In this document: positions 16,608 to 25,315 of the stretch, one piece after another
Layout: every line of letters begins with the position of its first letter
Position numbering within the stretch: position 1 is the first letter of the stretch
Origin: an uncultured Aquimarina sp.
Lineage (GTDB): Bacteria; Bacteroidota; Bacteroidia; Flavobacteriales; Flavobacteriaceae
Reading direction: 5' to 3'
Assembly: GCA_947496705.1 (NCBI GenBank)
Contig: CANMDW010000001.1
Coordinates: 682,001-746,000 of the forward strand
Length of the DNA: 64,000 nt
The notes under the pieces: model-generated
The model's input: the letters and a program-made list of their open reading frames with translations, nothing else
The model's database searches: none
What the model was told of the DNA's origin: nothing
Program-made: the position numbers and the translations under genes

Positions 16608-17177
16608 ATGAGTAAAAAAGCAATAGTCTTACAGACTACTCTAGAATTAATAACCAAACAAGGAATTAATGCTACTTCTCTTTCACAAATTATTAAAGAA
16701 TCGGGTGTAGCCAACGGAACTGTATATCATCATTTTAAAAATAAGGAAGAGATTATTACAGAATTATATCTGATGCTTACCCAGGATTTTGGAACGGTTG
16801 TCATGCGAAATATCCCGGAGGATGATATTAAAAAGCAATTCACCGTGATGTGGCTCAATCTCTTTTATTACTTTGTAAATAACCCACTTGCCTTTATGTT
16901 TTCTGAACAAATTGCGCGTTCACCAGAAATTCCTCAATCCCTAAAAGATAAAGCCAGACAATACTATGGTGAAATCGAGACCTTTTTTAAAAATGGAATA
17001 AAAGAAAAGGTTTTTAAATCATATAATACCTTGGTTATGGAAGAGTTGTTCTTTGGTAATGTGGTTTCCCTGGTAAAAATTCATGAAAATGAAACTGTAA
17101 AGCTACAGGAAAAGCACATCAATCAAGCTATTGAGATCTCGTGGAGAGGTTTTTTGAAGGATACAACGATTATCTAG
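16608..17177 (+). CDS. TetR/AcrR-family transcriptional regulator
   Basis: A 189-residue repressor with the N-terminal helix-turn-helix (TTLELITKQGINATSLSQII, then SGVANGTVYHHFKNKEEI) and an all-helical ligand-binding domain. It follows tspO and may control that gene; no operator palindrome is obvious between 16020 and 16108. An inverted repeat with 16-bp arms starts at its stop codon. Confidence 0.85.
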   Translation: MSKKAIVLQTTLELITKQGINATSLSQIIKESGVANGTVYHHFKNKEEIITELYLMLTQDFGTVVMRNIPEDDIKKQFTVMWLNLFYYFVNNPLAFMFSEQIARSPEIPQSLKDKARQYYGEIETFFKNGIKEKVFKSYNTLVMEELFFGNVVSLVKIHENETVKLQEKHINQAIEISWRGFLKDTTII

Positions 17178-17221
17178 TGCCTGGTCGGAAATAGGCGGTG
17201 ATATGTTTCCGACCAGACACT
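17176..17221. repeat. Inverted repeat after the TetR gene
   Basis: Arms AGTGCCTGGTCGGAAA and TTTCCGACCAGACACT pair over 16 bp with one G-U position around a 14-base loop. The left arm begins within the TetR stop codon. There is no T-run, so it is a stem that could stabilise or process the mRNA end rather than a classical terminator. Confidence 0.6.
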
Positions 17222-17332
17222 ATCTAAGAAGCATCAAATGGCTTAGGCTGTTGTATGCAGAACGATTATAATTCTTAATTTTTTTCGACTCTTATTTTTT
17301 CAACGTATTTTGCAATGCTTATATAGTACTTT

Positions 17333-18520
17333 ATGAAGAATTTCTTTGGCATAATACTTTTGCTATTAAGTTGTAGCACAAAAGAAAAAATACAAGAAGA
17401 TATCATTGTAGAAAAAGAAACAAAAGTCGAGGTCAAAGATCTTTTTAAGGATTTTCTTCGCCATTATGAACAATTCTTCACTACAAATTTCAATATATCT
17501 GGCTGTCCAGGTGCGGCATTGGTTATTGTTAAGGATACAACGGTTGTTTTTAAAAAAGGTTTTGGAGTCAAAGAGATCAACACCCGGGATTCTGTAGATG
17601 TCAACACAGTTTTTAGGATTGCAAGTTTATCGAAGGGGATCACCGCAGTATTGGCTGGAAATCTTGTAGATCATGATCAGCTGCGATGGGATCAATTGAT
17701 AAAAGAATCTGTAACAAGGTTTGGTTTAAAAGATGTAGCACAAGCAGATCGTTTGCAGATTAATCATGTATTGTCTCATACCACAGGCTTGTATCAATAT
17801 ACACATACCAAATTGATTGAGAGAGGCCTGCCTTTAGAACGTATTATTCCAAGGTTTAGATGGAAAGGGGTTGTTGCCAGAGAAGGAACCGAATATGAAT
17901 ATCAAAATGCTGTTTTTTCTGTGGTCGAAAAAGTAATGGAAAACAACACAGAGAAAACCTTCGATGAATTACTGAAAGAGCGTTTATTTGTTCCCGCCGG
18001 TATGTGTAATGCGTCTAGCTCATATACCGAAATCATACAGAATACCAATGTAGCCTTACCACATACTTTTAATCACTATGCCGAAGCCTATAAGCTCGTG
18101 CCTATCCATAAAAATTATTACAATGTCGCAGCAGCCGGAGGAGTAAATGCTTCTATCTCAGATATGGGAGAGTATTTGAAAGTATTGTTAGGTCTTCGCT
18201 CTGATATTATTTCAAAACAAGCTCTGGAGGCGATATATAACCCCATGATTTGTACCAGTACAGAAGATGTGAATGTAAATTACTGGGATGGGGTAACCGA
18301 TTCTTTTTATGGCAAAGGATATCGTATTATAGAGTATAGAGGAAGAACGTTGATCTATCACAGTGGCAATGTAAATCAATATAAGAGTGAATTATTGGTA
18401 GATCGCGAACATGGTATTGCAGTTTGCGCCCTGTTTAATGCACCCAACTCTGTAAGCCCGGTAGTGATTCCTGCCTTTTTGAATTATTATGATTTTTATC
18501 GGGACCTGGCGAATAAATAA
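17333..18520 (+). CDS. Serine hydrolase, beta-lactamase class C family lipoprotein
   Basis: A 395-residue protein with a lipoprotein signal (MKNFFGIILLLLSC). The beta-lactamase/DD-peptidase fold is shown by FRIASLSKGITAVLAG (SxxK nucleophile near residue 104), YEYQNAVFSVVE (YxN near 190) and YHSGNVNQYKSE (HxG near 342). Natural substrates of this group are diverse (peptides, esters, D-amino acid derivatives). It appears to be monocistronic and membrane-anchored facing the periplasm. Confidence 0.85.
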   Translation: MKNFFGIILLLLSCSTKEKIQEDIIVEKETKVEVKDLFKDFLRHYEQFFTTNFNISGCPGAALVIVKDTTVVFKKGFGVKEINTRDSVDVNTVFRIASLSKGITAVLAGNLVDHDQLRWDQLIKESVTRFGLKDVAQADRLQINHVLSHTTGLYQYTHTKLIERGLPLERIIPRFRWKGVVAREGTEYEYQNAVFSVVEKVMENNTEKTFDELLKERLFVPAGMCNASSSYTEIIQNTNVALPHTFNHYAEAYKLVPIHKNYYNVAAAGGVNASISDMGEYLKVLLGLRSDIISKQALEAIYNPMICTSTEDVNVNYWDGVTDSFYGKGYRIIEYRGRTLIYHSGNVNQYKSELLVDREHGIAVCALFNAPNSVSPVVIPAFLNYYDFYRDLANK

Positions 18521-18566
18521 AAAAATGGTACTGCCATTTCTGAAATTACTACTACTGTTTTTTAGG

Positions 18567-19229
18567 TTAAGGAAGTTGTAACTGAGAGATCACAGTAAGG
18601 TCTACTTCACCAGTAACCGCAAGTGCATTTCCGGTACTATTTTCGTCTGCAGCAGATTCAAAAGCAAAGGAGAAGGTAAGCCTGTTGGCATCATCATTAA
18701 AACTGTAATCGGAAATACCGGATGTCAATTCTGTAGGAGTGCTGAATGTATTTTCCAATTCTAAGGAAAAATAATCCAACTCATTGGTGATGACTCTGTA
18801 ATCTCTCAAAGTGATACCTATAAGAGTTACATCTTCTATAGATTGTCCCGCTATGTCACTTCTTATGATCATTGAGACGACATTATTATCTTTATTTGCA
18901 GGGTATAAATATCTTGTAAGTGCAAAAATATATTCAGGGTTAGGATTCAGAAAACTGTCTGATGTAGGGTTCATAACGTATTTAAATGCTGCGGTATCGT
19001 TAAAGGGCTCACCGTCTGGTCCGGTACCATCTAAAGAAATTGTAATACTTCCGTATGCTGTAAGCTCTTCAAAACCTAGCCCATCCTGTCCATCAGCTCC
19101 ATCTACACCATCAATTCCATTTTCTCCAGCGGCCCCAATGGCACCATCTTCACCTTCACAATTGGTTATACACAATCCTAACCCACAAATTAAGATTGTT
19201 TTGAAACAAAAACTTATTATTCTTTCCAT
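18567..19229 (-). CDS. Collagen-like lipoprotein paralog F
   Basis: A 220-residue member of the six-gene array. It starts with a lipoprotein signal ending CITNC, then a short Gly-X-Y tract (GEDGAIGAAGENGIDGVDG and on to DGLG, about nine triplets). A beta-rich domain begins ELTAYGSITISLDG and ends with YSFNDDANRLTFSFAFES and ALAVTGEVDLTV. This last gene of the array is 179 bp downstream of the previous copy and may have its own promoter. Function is unknown; a surface or periplasmic trimer is a reasonable guess from the Gly-X-Y tract. Confidence 0.7.
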   Translation of the reverse strand: MERIISFCFKTILICGLGLCITNCEGEDGAIGAAGENGIDGVDGADGQDGLGFEELTAYGSITISLDGTGPDGEPFNDTAAFKYVMNPTSDSFLNPNPEYIFALTRYLYPANKDNNVVSMIIRSDIAGQSIEDVTLIGITLRDYRVITNELDYFSLELENTFSTPTELTSGISDYSFNDDANRLTFSFAFESAADENSTGNALAVTGEVDLTVISQLQLP

Positions 19230-19408
19230 TTATTTAGGCTTACTATGTTTTGTTTTTCCTCACATTGCGATTCTTGCTTCAAATCACAAACATTTTGTAA
19301 ACCTAAGCATCATCAAACGATTTAAGTCCCTATTCTTTGAATTTTCAAAGAAATGAGACTTGTTTTTGGTTGTTGTACATGATTCGGAAACCGACAGGAT
19401 GTATGATT

Positions 19409-20083
19409 TTATGGAGTTACCGGCTGTAGAACAAGCACATCTACCTCACCTGAAACGGCAAGATCTTTTCCAGTACTGTTATTGCTTCCTGATATATTAA
19501 AGGAGAAAGAAAAAGCAAGTTGGTTGGTTTCATTATTAAAACTGTAATTGGTGATACTCACATCAGGGATTCCCGTCATTGCTGGATCACCAGCCGTATC
19601 AAAGGTGTCGTTAATAATGAAAAATGCCAGGTCTTCAGCAACAATGTTCAGGCCCGCTATTTGCAGAACAAAAGTCAGCTCCTCATTGGCTTCACCGGGA
19701 TTGGTAACTATTCCGACTATGTTAACGTTTATAGTTTTGGCAGTATCAAAAGATCTTGCCAACCTAAACTCAAGATCGGTATTGATTTCGAATAAACTGT
19801 GTTCAACCGGAGAAAGGGTAAACCTAAATTCGGTGGCATCAGTAAAAGAGGTATCATCATTGGGATTGGTGCCTTCGAGCGTAAGATTAATACTTCCATA
19901 TTGGGTTAATTCCTCAAAACCTATTCCATCGGTGCCTTGGATGCCATCAGTACCGTCAATCCCATCAATGCCATTTTCACTTGCCGACCCTATGTCCCCA
20001 TCTTCACAACTGGTCATGAATAGCATCAGGCAACTTATTGTGATTACTTTGTATATGACGATCGATCTGAAGTATCAAGTCAT
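19409..20083 (-). pseudogene. Collagen-like lipoprotein paralog E with a broken start
   Basis: The body of the gene is intact (Gly-X-Y tract GIDGIDGTDGIQGTDGIG interrupted by SAS, then the shared beta domain), but the 5' end is damaged. The sibling start MRT-Y-YF aligns with ATG ACT TGA TAC TTC AGA from 20083: an ATG is followed one codon later by an in-frame TGA at 20077-20075, then YFRSIVIYKVITISCLMLF and TSC. The next ATG (20026) leaves only MLFMTSC, too short for export. It is either a pseudogene or translated from an unusual start. Confidence 0.65.
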
Positions 20084-20129
20084 CGATCCGGTCAAAGTTT
20101 TTTTTTGAGAGATTTATAATTGTTCATAG

Positions 20130-20828
20130 TTATAGGGCTTTCAAAACAATGATATCTACTTCACCTGATACCGATAAGTCATTTCGGGTACTATTATCGT
20201 CTCCTACAACCATAAACGAGAAGGAAAAGACAAGATGATTGGTTTCTTCATTAAAGCTATAATTGGTAAGACTAAATTCTTTCACTCCGCCGCTATCGTG
20301 TACAAATTCGTTTACTATCCTGAAGTAGGTAAGGTCCTCAGAAATTACCGTATATTCGATTAAACCAAGGTTAAAATAATCAAAAGCAGGCTCTCCTACT
20401 TCGGGTTTAGTGAATCCAAGCTCAATATAAGCTCGGGATTCCTGATAAATACTACTTGGAGCACTTAAAAATCTGGTTGCCGAAAAATCAATGAATCCTC
20501 TTTTTAAATAAAAAACATTAAATTTTGGATCTATTGGTGTGTATTTAAAAATGGCAGTGTCTTTAAAAGGTACCCCATCGGGCCTTTTGCCATCAAGTGT
20601 AAGTGAGATACTACCATATTGCACCAGTTCGTCAAAACCTACTCCATTCTCTCCGTTGGTTCCATTTTCTCCGGCGTTTCCATCCGGGCCATTTTCTCCA
20701 TCGATTCCATCGACCCCATCAATGCCGTTTTCTCCTGCAGGGCCTGTTGCACCGTCCTCTCCTTCGCAATTGGCCAGGAATACGGCTAAGCAGCAAATTA
20801 ACATTGCTTTAAAATATGTCGTTCTCAT
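20130..20828 (-). CDS. Collagen-like lipoprotein paralog D
   Basis: A 232-residue lipoprotein (signal MRTTYFKAMLICCLAVFLAN, then C) with the longest Gly-X-Y tract of the array, about 13 triplets rich in Asp, Glu, Asn and Pro. The shared domain follows (DELVQYGSISLTLDGKRPDG) with the conserved ending TNYSFNEETNHLVFSFSF and SGEVDIIVLKAL. It is spaced 38 bp from the upstream copy, so it is probably in one transcript with A to E. Confidence 0.75.
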   Translation of the reverse strand: MRTTYFKAMLICCLAVFLANCEGEDGATGPAGENGIDGVDGIDGENGPDGNAGENGTNGENGVGFDELVQYGSISLTLDGKRPDGVPFKDTAIFKYTPIDPKFNVFYLKRGFIDFSATRFLSAPSSIYQESRAYIELGFTKPEVGEPAFDYFNLGLIEYTVISEDLTYFRIVNEFVHDSGGVKEFSLTNYSFNEETNHLVFSFSFMVVGDDNSTRNDLSVSGEVDIIVLKAL

Positions 20829-20866
20829 TTTTTCAGTTTTGTTATTAATTTATTATATACTTTCTT

Positions 20867-21580
20867 TTAATCCGGGGGGAATAGATCTTCAAAAAGGATT
20901 ATATCTACCTCACCAGAAACGGTAAGATCATTTCCGGTACTATTTCCTGCTGCAGCTACATCAAAAGAGAAAGAAAAGATAAGATGGTTGGTTTCCTCAT
21001 TAAAACTATAGTTGGTGATATTGAGGTTAGAAAATACAGCAACATTATCGCTTTCAAATCCATTGGTTATTTCAAAGTATTTTAAATCGTCGGAAATGAC
21101 AGGGTAATTGGCAATAAATAAGGCAAACTCCTCGAAGACCTGACTTGCTGCTCCCGGATCGTTAACCTTGAGTTTAATTCTAATTCCTGCATGATATGTA
21201 TCACCTGGTGGTCCCAAAAATCTGTAGGTATCAAAAAAAATACTGGCAGGACCAAGACTCGGTACATAAAAAATATTGTAGGGAGCTTGTGCGGGTGCAA
21301 ACTTAAATGTTGCCGTGTCTGTAAAAGGTATCCCATCAGGTCTTTTTCCATTCAGGGTAAGTGTGATGCTACCATATTTGGTCAATTCATCAAATCCAAT
21401 CCCGTTTTCTCCATTGGTGCCATCGGTTCCGTTAGTTCCATCAATTCCATCAACTCCGTTAATGCCATTTTCTCCTGCAGGCCCGATCGCACCGTTGTCT
21501 CCCTCACAATTGACTAGGAATAGTACCAAACAGTACATAAAAATTACTTTGGCGATTGTTCTAAAATAATAGGTTCTCAT
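20867..21580 (-). CDS. Collagen-like lipoprotein paralog C
   Basis: A 237-residue lipoprotein. The signal ends VLFLVNC, the Gly-X-Y tract (about 11 triplets, with several NGT/DGT repeats) follows, then the shared domain from DELTKYGSITLTLNGKRPDG to LTVSGEVDIILFEDLFPPD. It is very similar to copies B and D in both the start and the C-terminal 60 residues, while the middle is more variable. It lies 30 bp downstream of copy B. Confidence 0.75.
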   Translation of the reverse strand: MRTYYFRTIAKVIFMYCLVLFLVNCEGDNGAIGPAGENGINGVDGIDGTNGTDGTNGENGIGFDELTKYGSITLTLNGKRPDGIPFTDTATFKFAPAQAPYNIFYVPSLGPASIFFDTYRFLGPPGDTYHAGIRIKLKVNDPGAASQVFEEFALFIANYPVISDDLKYFEITNGFESDNVAVFSNLNITNYSFNEETNHLIFSFSFDVAAAGNSTGNDLTVSGEVDIILFEDLFPPD

Positions 21581-21610
21581 TTGTCTTGTATTAATACCGA
21601 GATTACTTGG

Positions 21611-22324
21611 TTATTTGCTTTTTGGGATAAATATTTTTTTCAAAAGAATCACATCTACCTCACCAGAGACTGAAAGATCGTTTCCGGTGTCATTCTCGGC
21701 GGCAGCTACATCAAAAGAAAAGGAAAAGATAAGGTGGTTGGTCTCTTCGTTAAAGCTATAATTGGTAATACTTATATTAGATATAGCCTTATCTTTGAAT
21801 ATGTTGAATTTCTCATCTATTTCAAAGTATTTCAAATCATCAGAAATGACCGAATAATTTTCAATATTCAAAATAAAAGAATCAATCTTCTGTTCTGGTG
21901 TTCCTGAATTATTAACACCAAAGTCAATAAAAGCCAGCGTCCTTTGAAATGCATCATCCGGAACACTTAAAAACCTAGACACGTCAAAAATCGTAAGTTC
22001 GTCCTTTACAAAAAATGTATTGTTGCTTATTTCAATCGGTGTGAATTTAAATATTGCCGTATTGATAAAAGGTTCATTATCAGGCCGTGTTCCATTCAGT
22101 GTAAGCGTGATGCTGCCAAATTTGGTGAGTTCATCAAAACCTGCTCCATTTTCTCCATCAGTTCCATTGGCTCCATTGGTTCCATTGGCTCCATCGACTC
22201 CGTCAATTCCATTTTCACCTGCAGGGCCAACGGCACCATCTTCTCCTTCGCAATTTGCCAGGAATAGCCCCAGGCAACAAATCAAAATTAGTTTGTACAT
22301 CATTTTAAAATACGTTGTTCTCAT
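21611..22324 (-). CDS. Collagen-like lipoprotein paralog B
   Basis: A 237-residue lipoprotein with signal MRTTYFKMMYKLILICCLGL, continuing to FLANC, and an 11-triplet Gly-X-Y tract (GANGTNGANGTDGENGAG). The beta domain shows the shared motifs FGSITLTLNGTRPDNEPF and NYSFNEETNHLIFSFSFDVA. It is second in the predicted transcript, 35 bp after copy A. Confidence 0.75.
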   Translation of the reverse strand: MRTTYFKMMYKLILICCLGLFLANCEGEDGAVGPAGENGIDGVDGANGTNGANGTDGENGAGFDELTKFGSITLTLNGTRPDNEPFINTAIFKFTPIEISNNTFFVKDELTIFDVSRFLSVPDDAFQRTLAFIDFGVNNSGTPEQKIDSFILNIENYSVISDDLKYFEIDEKFNIFKDKAISNISITNYSFNEETNHLIFSFSFDVAAAENDTGNDLSVSGEVDVILLKKIFIPKSK

Positions 22325-22359
22325 TTTCTATTTTTATTAAATTCATTATGTTCTTTCTA

Positions 22360-22986
22360 TTAATCTGGGGGTAATACGTCTTCCATAACAATCACATCGA
22401 CCTCACCGGATACAGAAAGGTCATTCCCGGTATAATTAGCTGCTGCGGCTACATCAAAAGAAAAAGAAAAGATAAGATGGTTGGTCTGCTCATTAAAGCT
22501 GTAATTGGAGAAGTTAAAGTTAGATACTTCTCCATCGGTATCTTCGAATTCTTTACGCATTTCAAAGTAGGTCAGATCCTCAGAAATAACAGCATAGTCT
22601 CCAAGAATTAATATAAAATAACTAAAAGTCTGAGCTGCTTTAAAATTATCAATTCCGAGGCCAATCATAACTCTGGATCCCTGGTAGGCATCATCGGGAG
22701 TGTTTAAAAATCTGGTCATTGCAAAATCGGCAAATCCATCTTTTATAAGTAATTTGTTATCGCCGGGCTTTAAGGCTGCAAATTTAAATGTTTCCGAATT
22801 GGTAAAAGGTATATTATTGGGTTGTATTCCACTCAATGTAAGTGTAATGCTGCCAAATTTAGTGAGTTCTTCAAATCCTGTTCCATTTTCTTCAGCATGT
22901 TCAGTTGCTGCGTCTTTTCCCGAACAATAGGAAAATCCAATACTTATAACCAGGAAAACATATGGTAAAAGAGCTTTTAATTTCAT
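22360..22986 (-). CDS. Collagen-like lipoprotein paralog A, Gly-X-Y tract lost
   Basis: A 208-residue lipoprotein with a different signal (MKLKALLPYVFLVISIGFSY, then C). Where its siblings have Gly-X-Y triplets it has only KDAATEHAEENGTG, which looks like a decayed or never-expanded tract. The beta domain is clearly homologous (FEELTKFGSITLTLSGIQPN, NYSFNEQTNHLIFSFSFDVA). It is the first gene of the array, with about 220 bp of non-coding DNA and the 180-bp mobile element upstream. Confidence 0.75.
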   Translation of the reverse strand: MKLKALLPYVFLVISIGFSYCSGKDAATEHAEENGTGFEELTKFGSITLTLSGIQPNNIPFTNSETFKFAALKPGDNKLLIKDGFADFAMTRFLNTPDDAYQGSRVMIGLGIDNFKAAQTFSYFILILGDYAVISEDLTYFEMRKEFEDTDGEVSNFNFSNYSFNEQTNHLIFSFSFDVAAAANYTGNDLSVSGEVDVIVMEDVLPPD

Positions 22987-23203
22987 ATACCGAATATATA
23001 TAAGTTACTAATTCATAAAAAAACTAATAGGGAGTATGTATAGGGGGTTAGGTATTTACAAATGTAAAAGATAAAGGATGCTGCTGTGTGTCAATTATGT
23101 AACATATCCTTTCAAATACGTAACATTTCTGTTGTTGAGTGTATACTAAAGGAAATTTGTTATGGATATTGGTGAGAATGGAAATTTAAAATGAGTTTAT
23201 GCC

Positions 23204-23383
23204 GGGTGCACGACAAATTTTCCTTTTCAAGACAATTGAAACAAATAATTTAAAAATGCAATTATCTATTATCCCACCTCAACCCTCCCTAAGGGAGGGA
23301 GCTAGTTCCCCCTTAGGGCCTGTCTACCTTTAGCCAGGTAGAGGTTAGAGGGATGAGCGGTAAGGGAAATTTGTCGTGCACCC
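23204..23383. mobile_element. 180-bp MITE-like element with 8-bp target duplication
   Basis: Terminal inverted repeats GGGTGCACGACAAATTT (23204-23220) and AAATTTGTCGTGCACCC (23367-23383) match over 17 bp. The 8-bp sequence TTTATGCC occurs immediately outside both ends (23196-23203 and 23384-23391), a target-site duplication. The inside has no gene and contains hairpins (CTCCCTAAGGGAG; CTACCT/AGGTAG). It is non-autonomous; the mobilising transposase is not in the window. It inserted just upstream of the lipoprotein gene at 23455. Confidence 0.85.
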
Positions 23384-23420
23384 TTTATGCCTTGTTTCAT
23401 GAGAAGGTTTTAATTATTCC

Positions 23421-23428
23421 TATATTTG
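23421..23428 (+). promoter_or_regulatory. Candidate -7 box of the lipoprotein gene
   Basis: TATATTTG fits TAnnTTTG and lies 26 bp before the ATG at 23455 and downstream of the inserted element. A TTG at 23392-23394 is slightly too far upstream (26 bp), so the -33 box is uncertain and could have been altered by the insertion. Confidence 0.4.
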
Positions 23429-23454
23429 CCGGCATAATTGTAAACGTACCTAAG

Positions 23455-23970
23455 ATGAACTTTAGACTTCTAATCAGCCTTATTTTATTATGTGTTTTAA
23501 TTATCTCTTGCTCCTCAGATGATGATGCAGGTGATGTGGCTACCCCGATATTCGGAACGTATAACCTGATTGCCTACAATACCAATCCGGCTACCGATAT
23601 TAATAACGATGATAACGCTTCAGAAAATCAAGCCTTAGAAACCGATTGTCATAATAGTTCCTTTCTTACCTTAAACGAAGACAACACCTTCTCTGGCCGG
23701 CTTACTTTTCTCGAGTTGCAACTAGATAACAACGGGCTGGAAACTCAAAATATTGATTGTTTTTTTGAAGATATCGAAGGAACCTATACAAGAGATGGGA
23801 ATACCCTGACTTTTACTTACGAATTTGATGCAGGAAATACTACTTTGATAGCACTGCTATCAGACGGTCGCATTACTACCAATAGTATGGACATCGATTT
23901 ATTAATAAGAGATGCCAGCAACAACCTGGTATTTGTAGATGCAACCTTGATTTTGGTGCTTAAGAAGTAA
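23455..23970 (+). CDS. Lipocalin-like lipoprotein
   Basis: I place the start at 23455, where MNFRLLISLILLCVLIISC gives a proper lipoprotein signal. A longer frame from 23353 begins inside the mobile element and is not credible. The 171-residue product has an Asp-rich linker (SSDDDAG) and a small beta-barrel-like domain (IFGTYNLIAYNTNP, SFLTLNEDNTFSGRLTF, IEGTYTRDGNTLTFTYEF), typical of Bacteroidota lipocalin-like proteins. It would be anchored on the periplasmic or outer face. Its ligand is unknown. Confidence 0.7.
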   Translation: MNFRLLISLILLCVLIISCSSDDDAGDVATPIFGTYNLIAYNTNPATDINNDDNASENQALETDCHNSSFLTLNEDNTFSGRLTFLELQLDNNGLETQNIDCFFEDIEGTYTRDGNTLTFTYEFDAGNTTLIALLSDGRITTNSMDIDLLIRDASNNLVFVDATLILVLKK

Positions 23971-24060
23971 GATAACAATACATTTTAAAAGAAGGCCTCA
24001 AGCTGTTGGCTTTGCAAACTTGCAAACTTCACAATCATACTTTGTATAGAAAACTACTAC

Positions 24061-24095
24061 AAGACCCCAACGGTCTCTATGATCGTTGGGGTCTT
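24061..24095. terminator. Bidirectional hairpin terminator
   Basis: Perfect 12-bp arms AAGACCCCAACG and CGTTGGGGTCTT with an 11-base loop, between convergent genes (lipoprotein and DUF4407). It belongs to the GACCCCAA hairpin set also seen at 2852-2886 and 52012-52043. Confidence 0.75.
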
Positions 24096-24103
24096 TCGAG
24101 AAT

Positions 24104-25207
24104 TTACAAAATACCGGTTTGTCTTTTATAAAAAGCATCTTGCTGCTTTTTCATCATTTCGCGAGCAATTTTCTTTTTATATTCATATAATTCTTCTTCT
24201 TCAGTAAGGTCACCATATACTCTATCGTTGATTGTATGATCGGTATCCAGCAATACCCTGCGCTGACCTTCTTTTTGTGCAACCCAGGTTTTTACTTCGC
24301 CTTCTACATCTTCCAACTTAAAATCATATTCTCCTTTAGGAGATAATAATTTTGCAAAAATAGGAGAAGTTTCTATTGCCAGAAACAATAAAAAGATAAA
24401 GAAACTTGGTAACCAGGGGAGTTCATTCAAAGCGTTTACCCTGGCCATCAATCCATCAAAATTATCGATTACAGGCTGTGAGGTAACGACTTGTTCTTCA
24501 TATTCTGCGGCCAATTGAGTTTTTTGGGTTTCTAGTGTTGCTACTTTATCTGCATTGGTTTTCTTCAATGTTGCCAATTCTGCCAAAGCCGCATCATGTT
24601 TTTCTCGTTTTTCTTTGTAGACGGGGCCTTTTCCCAAGATTTCTGTTCCTTTTCGTCCTTCGGCCTCGGCAATATAGGTTTCATATAAATCATTGACCTC
24701 TGTTTCTTTGGTCATCACTTCCTGCTTCAATGAAGTAATTTCAGAATCAATTGCCGCAATGGTTGGTGTATATTGTATTGCAATTTGCTCCTTATTGGCC
24801 AGTGTAAAATCATTCTTTTGTTCGAGTAATACGCGATCGATTTCTTTTTCAAAGATCTTTAATTCTAAAGGTTTCGCAATAACAACAGCAATGATTATTG
24901 CCAAAACAATTCTAGGGGAAGCTTGTAAAAGTTCATCCATAAAATTGTCTTTTTTCTTAATGGTAGATACGATAAACCGATCCAGGTTAAAGATCAAGGC
25001 ACCCCAAATCAATCCAAAGAAAATTGCCGTAAAATAGTTATCAAATACAGTGTATAAGGCATAACTGGCAGCTATAAACGCCATCACGGCAGTAAAGAAT
25101 ACTGTGGCTCCAATACCTACATATTTGTTTTGCTCTCCACTGGAACTATCGGCCAAAATATCTGCATCGGATCCTGAGCATAAAATAAAAAAACGTTTTA
25201 ACATCAT
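24104..25207 (-). CDS. DUF4407 domain-containing membrane protein
   Basis: A 367-residue protein that starts MMLKRFFILCSGSDADIL, the typical DUF4407 beginning. Three hydrophobic segments lie at about residues 30-85 and 95-120, then a long coiled coil (residues 130-245, rich in Glu, Lys and Ala), then one more membrane segment (WLPSFFIFLLFLAIETSPI). The family is common in Bacteroidota and of unknown function. The coiled coil probably lies in the periplasm between two membrane parts. It appears monocistronic. Confidence 0.85.
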   Translation of the reverse strand: MMLKRFFILCSGSDADILADSSSGEQNKYVGIGATVFFTAVMAFIAASYALYTVFDNYFTAIFFGLIWGALIFNLDRFIVSTIKKKDNFMDELLQASPRIVLAIIIAVVIAKPLELKIFEKEIDRVLLEQKNDFTLANKEQIAIQYTPTIAAIDSEITSLKQEVMTKETEVNDLYETYIAEAEGRKGTEILGKGPVYKEKREKHDAALAELATLKKTNADKVATLETQKTQLAAEYEEQVVTSQPVIDNFDGLMARVNALNELPWLPSFFIFLLFLAIETSPIFAKLLSPKGEYDFKLEDVEGEVKTWVAQKEGQRRVLLDTDHTINDRVYGDLTEEEELYEYKKKIAREMMKKQQDAFYKRQTGIL

Positions 25208-25268
25208 CTAAGGGTTTTTTGATTGAACACTATCATAGAACGCTGATTTACAGAAAAATGTTGCATAA

Positions 25269-25292
25269 AAAAACTCCCTTAAGGGAGTTTTT
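25269..25292. terminator. Intrinsic terminator after the first M56 gene
   Basis: AAAAACTCCCTT directly followed by AAGGGAGTTTTT is a perfect palindrome with T-runs on both strands, 24 bp beyond the stop of the minus-strand M56 gene. Confidence 0.75.
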
Positions 25293-25315
25293 GGCTATAA
25301 AAGGTATCTTTAACC

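Noticed and set aside
18811..22930. Several plus-strand frames rich in Pro, Ser and Phe opposite the lipoprotein array
   Set aside because: They are antisense shadows of the Gly-X-Y codons; the minus-strand frames have signals, lipoboxes and mutual homology.
23353..23454. Longer start of the lipocalin-like lipoprotein inside the mobile element
   Set aside because: It would place the signal peptide in the interior; the ATG at 23455 gives a normal lipoprotein signal.
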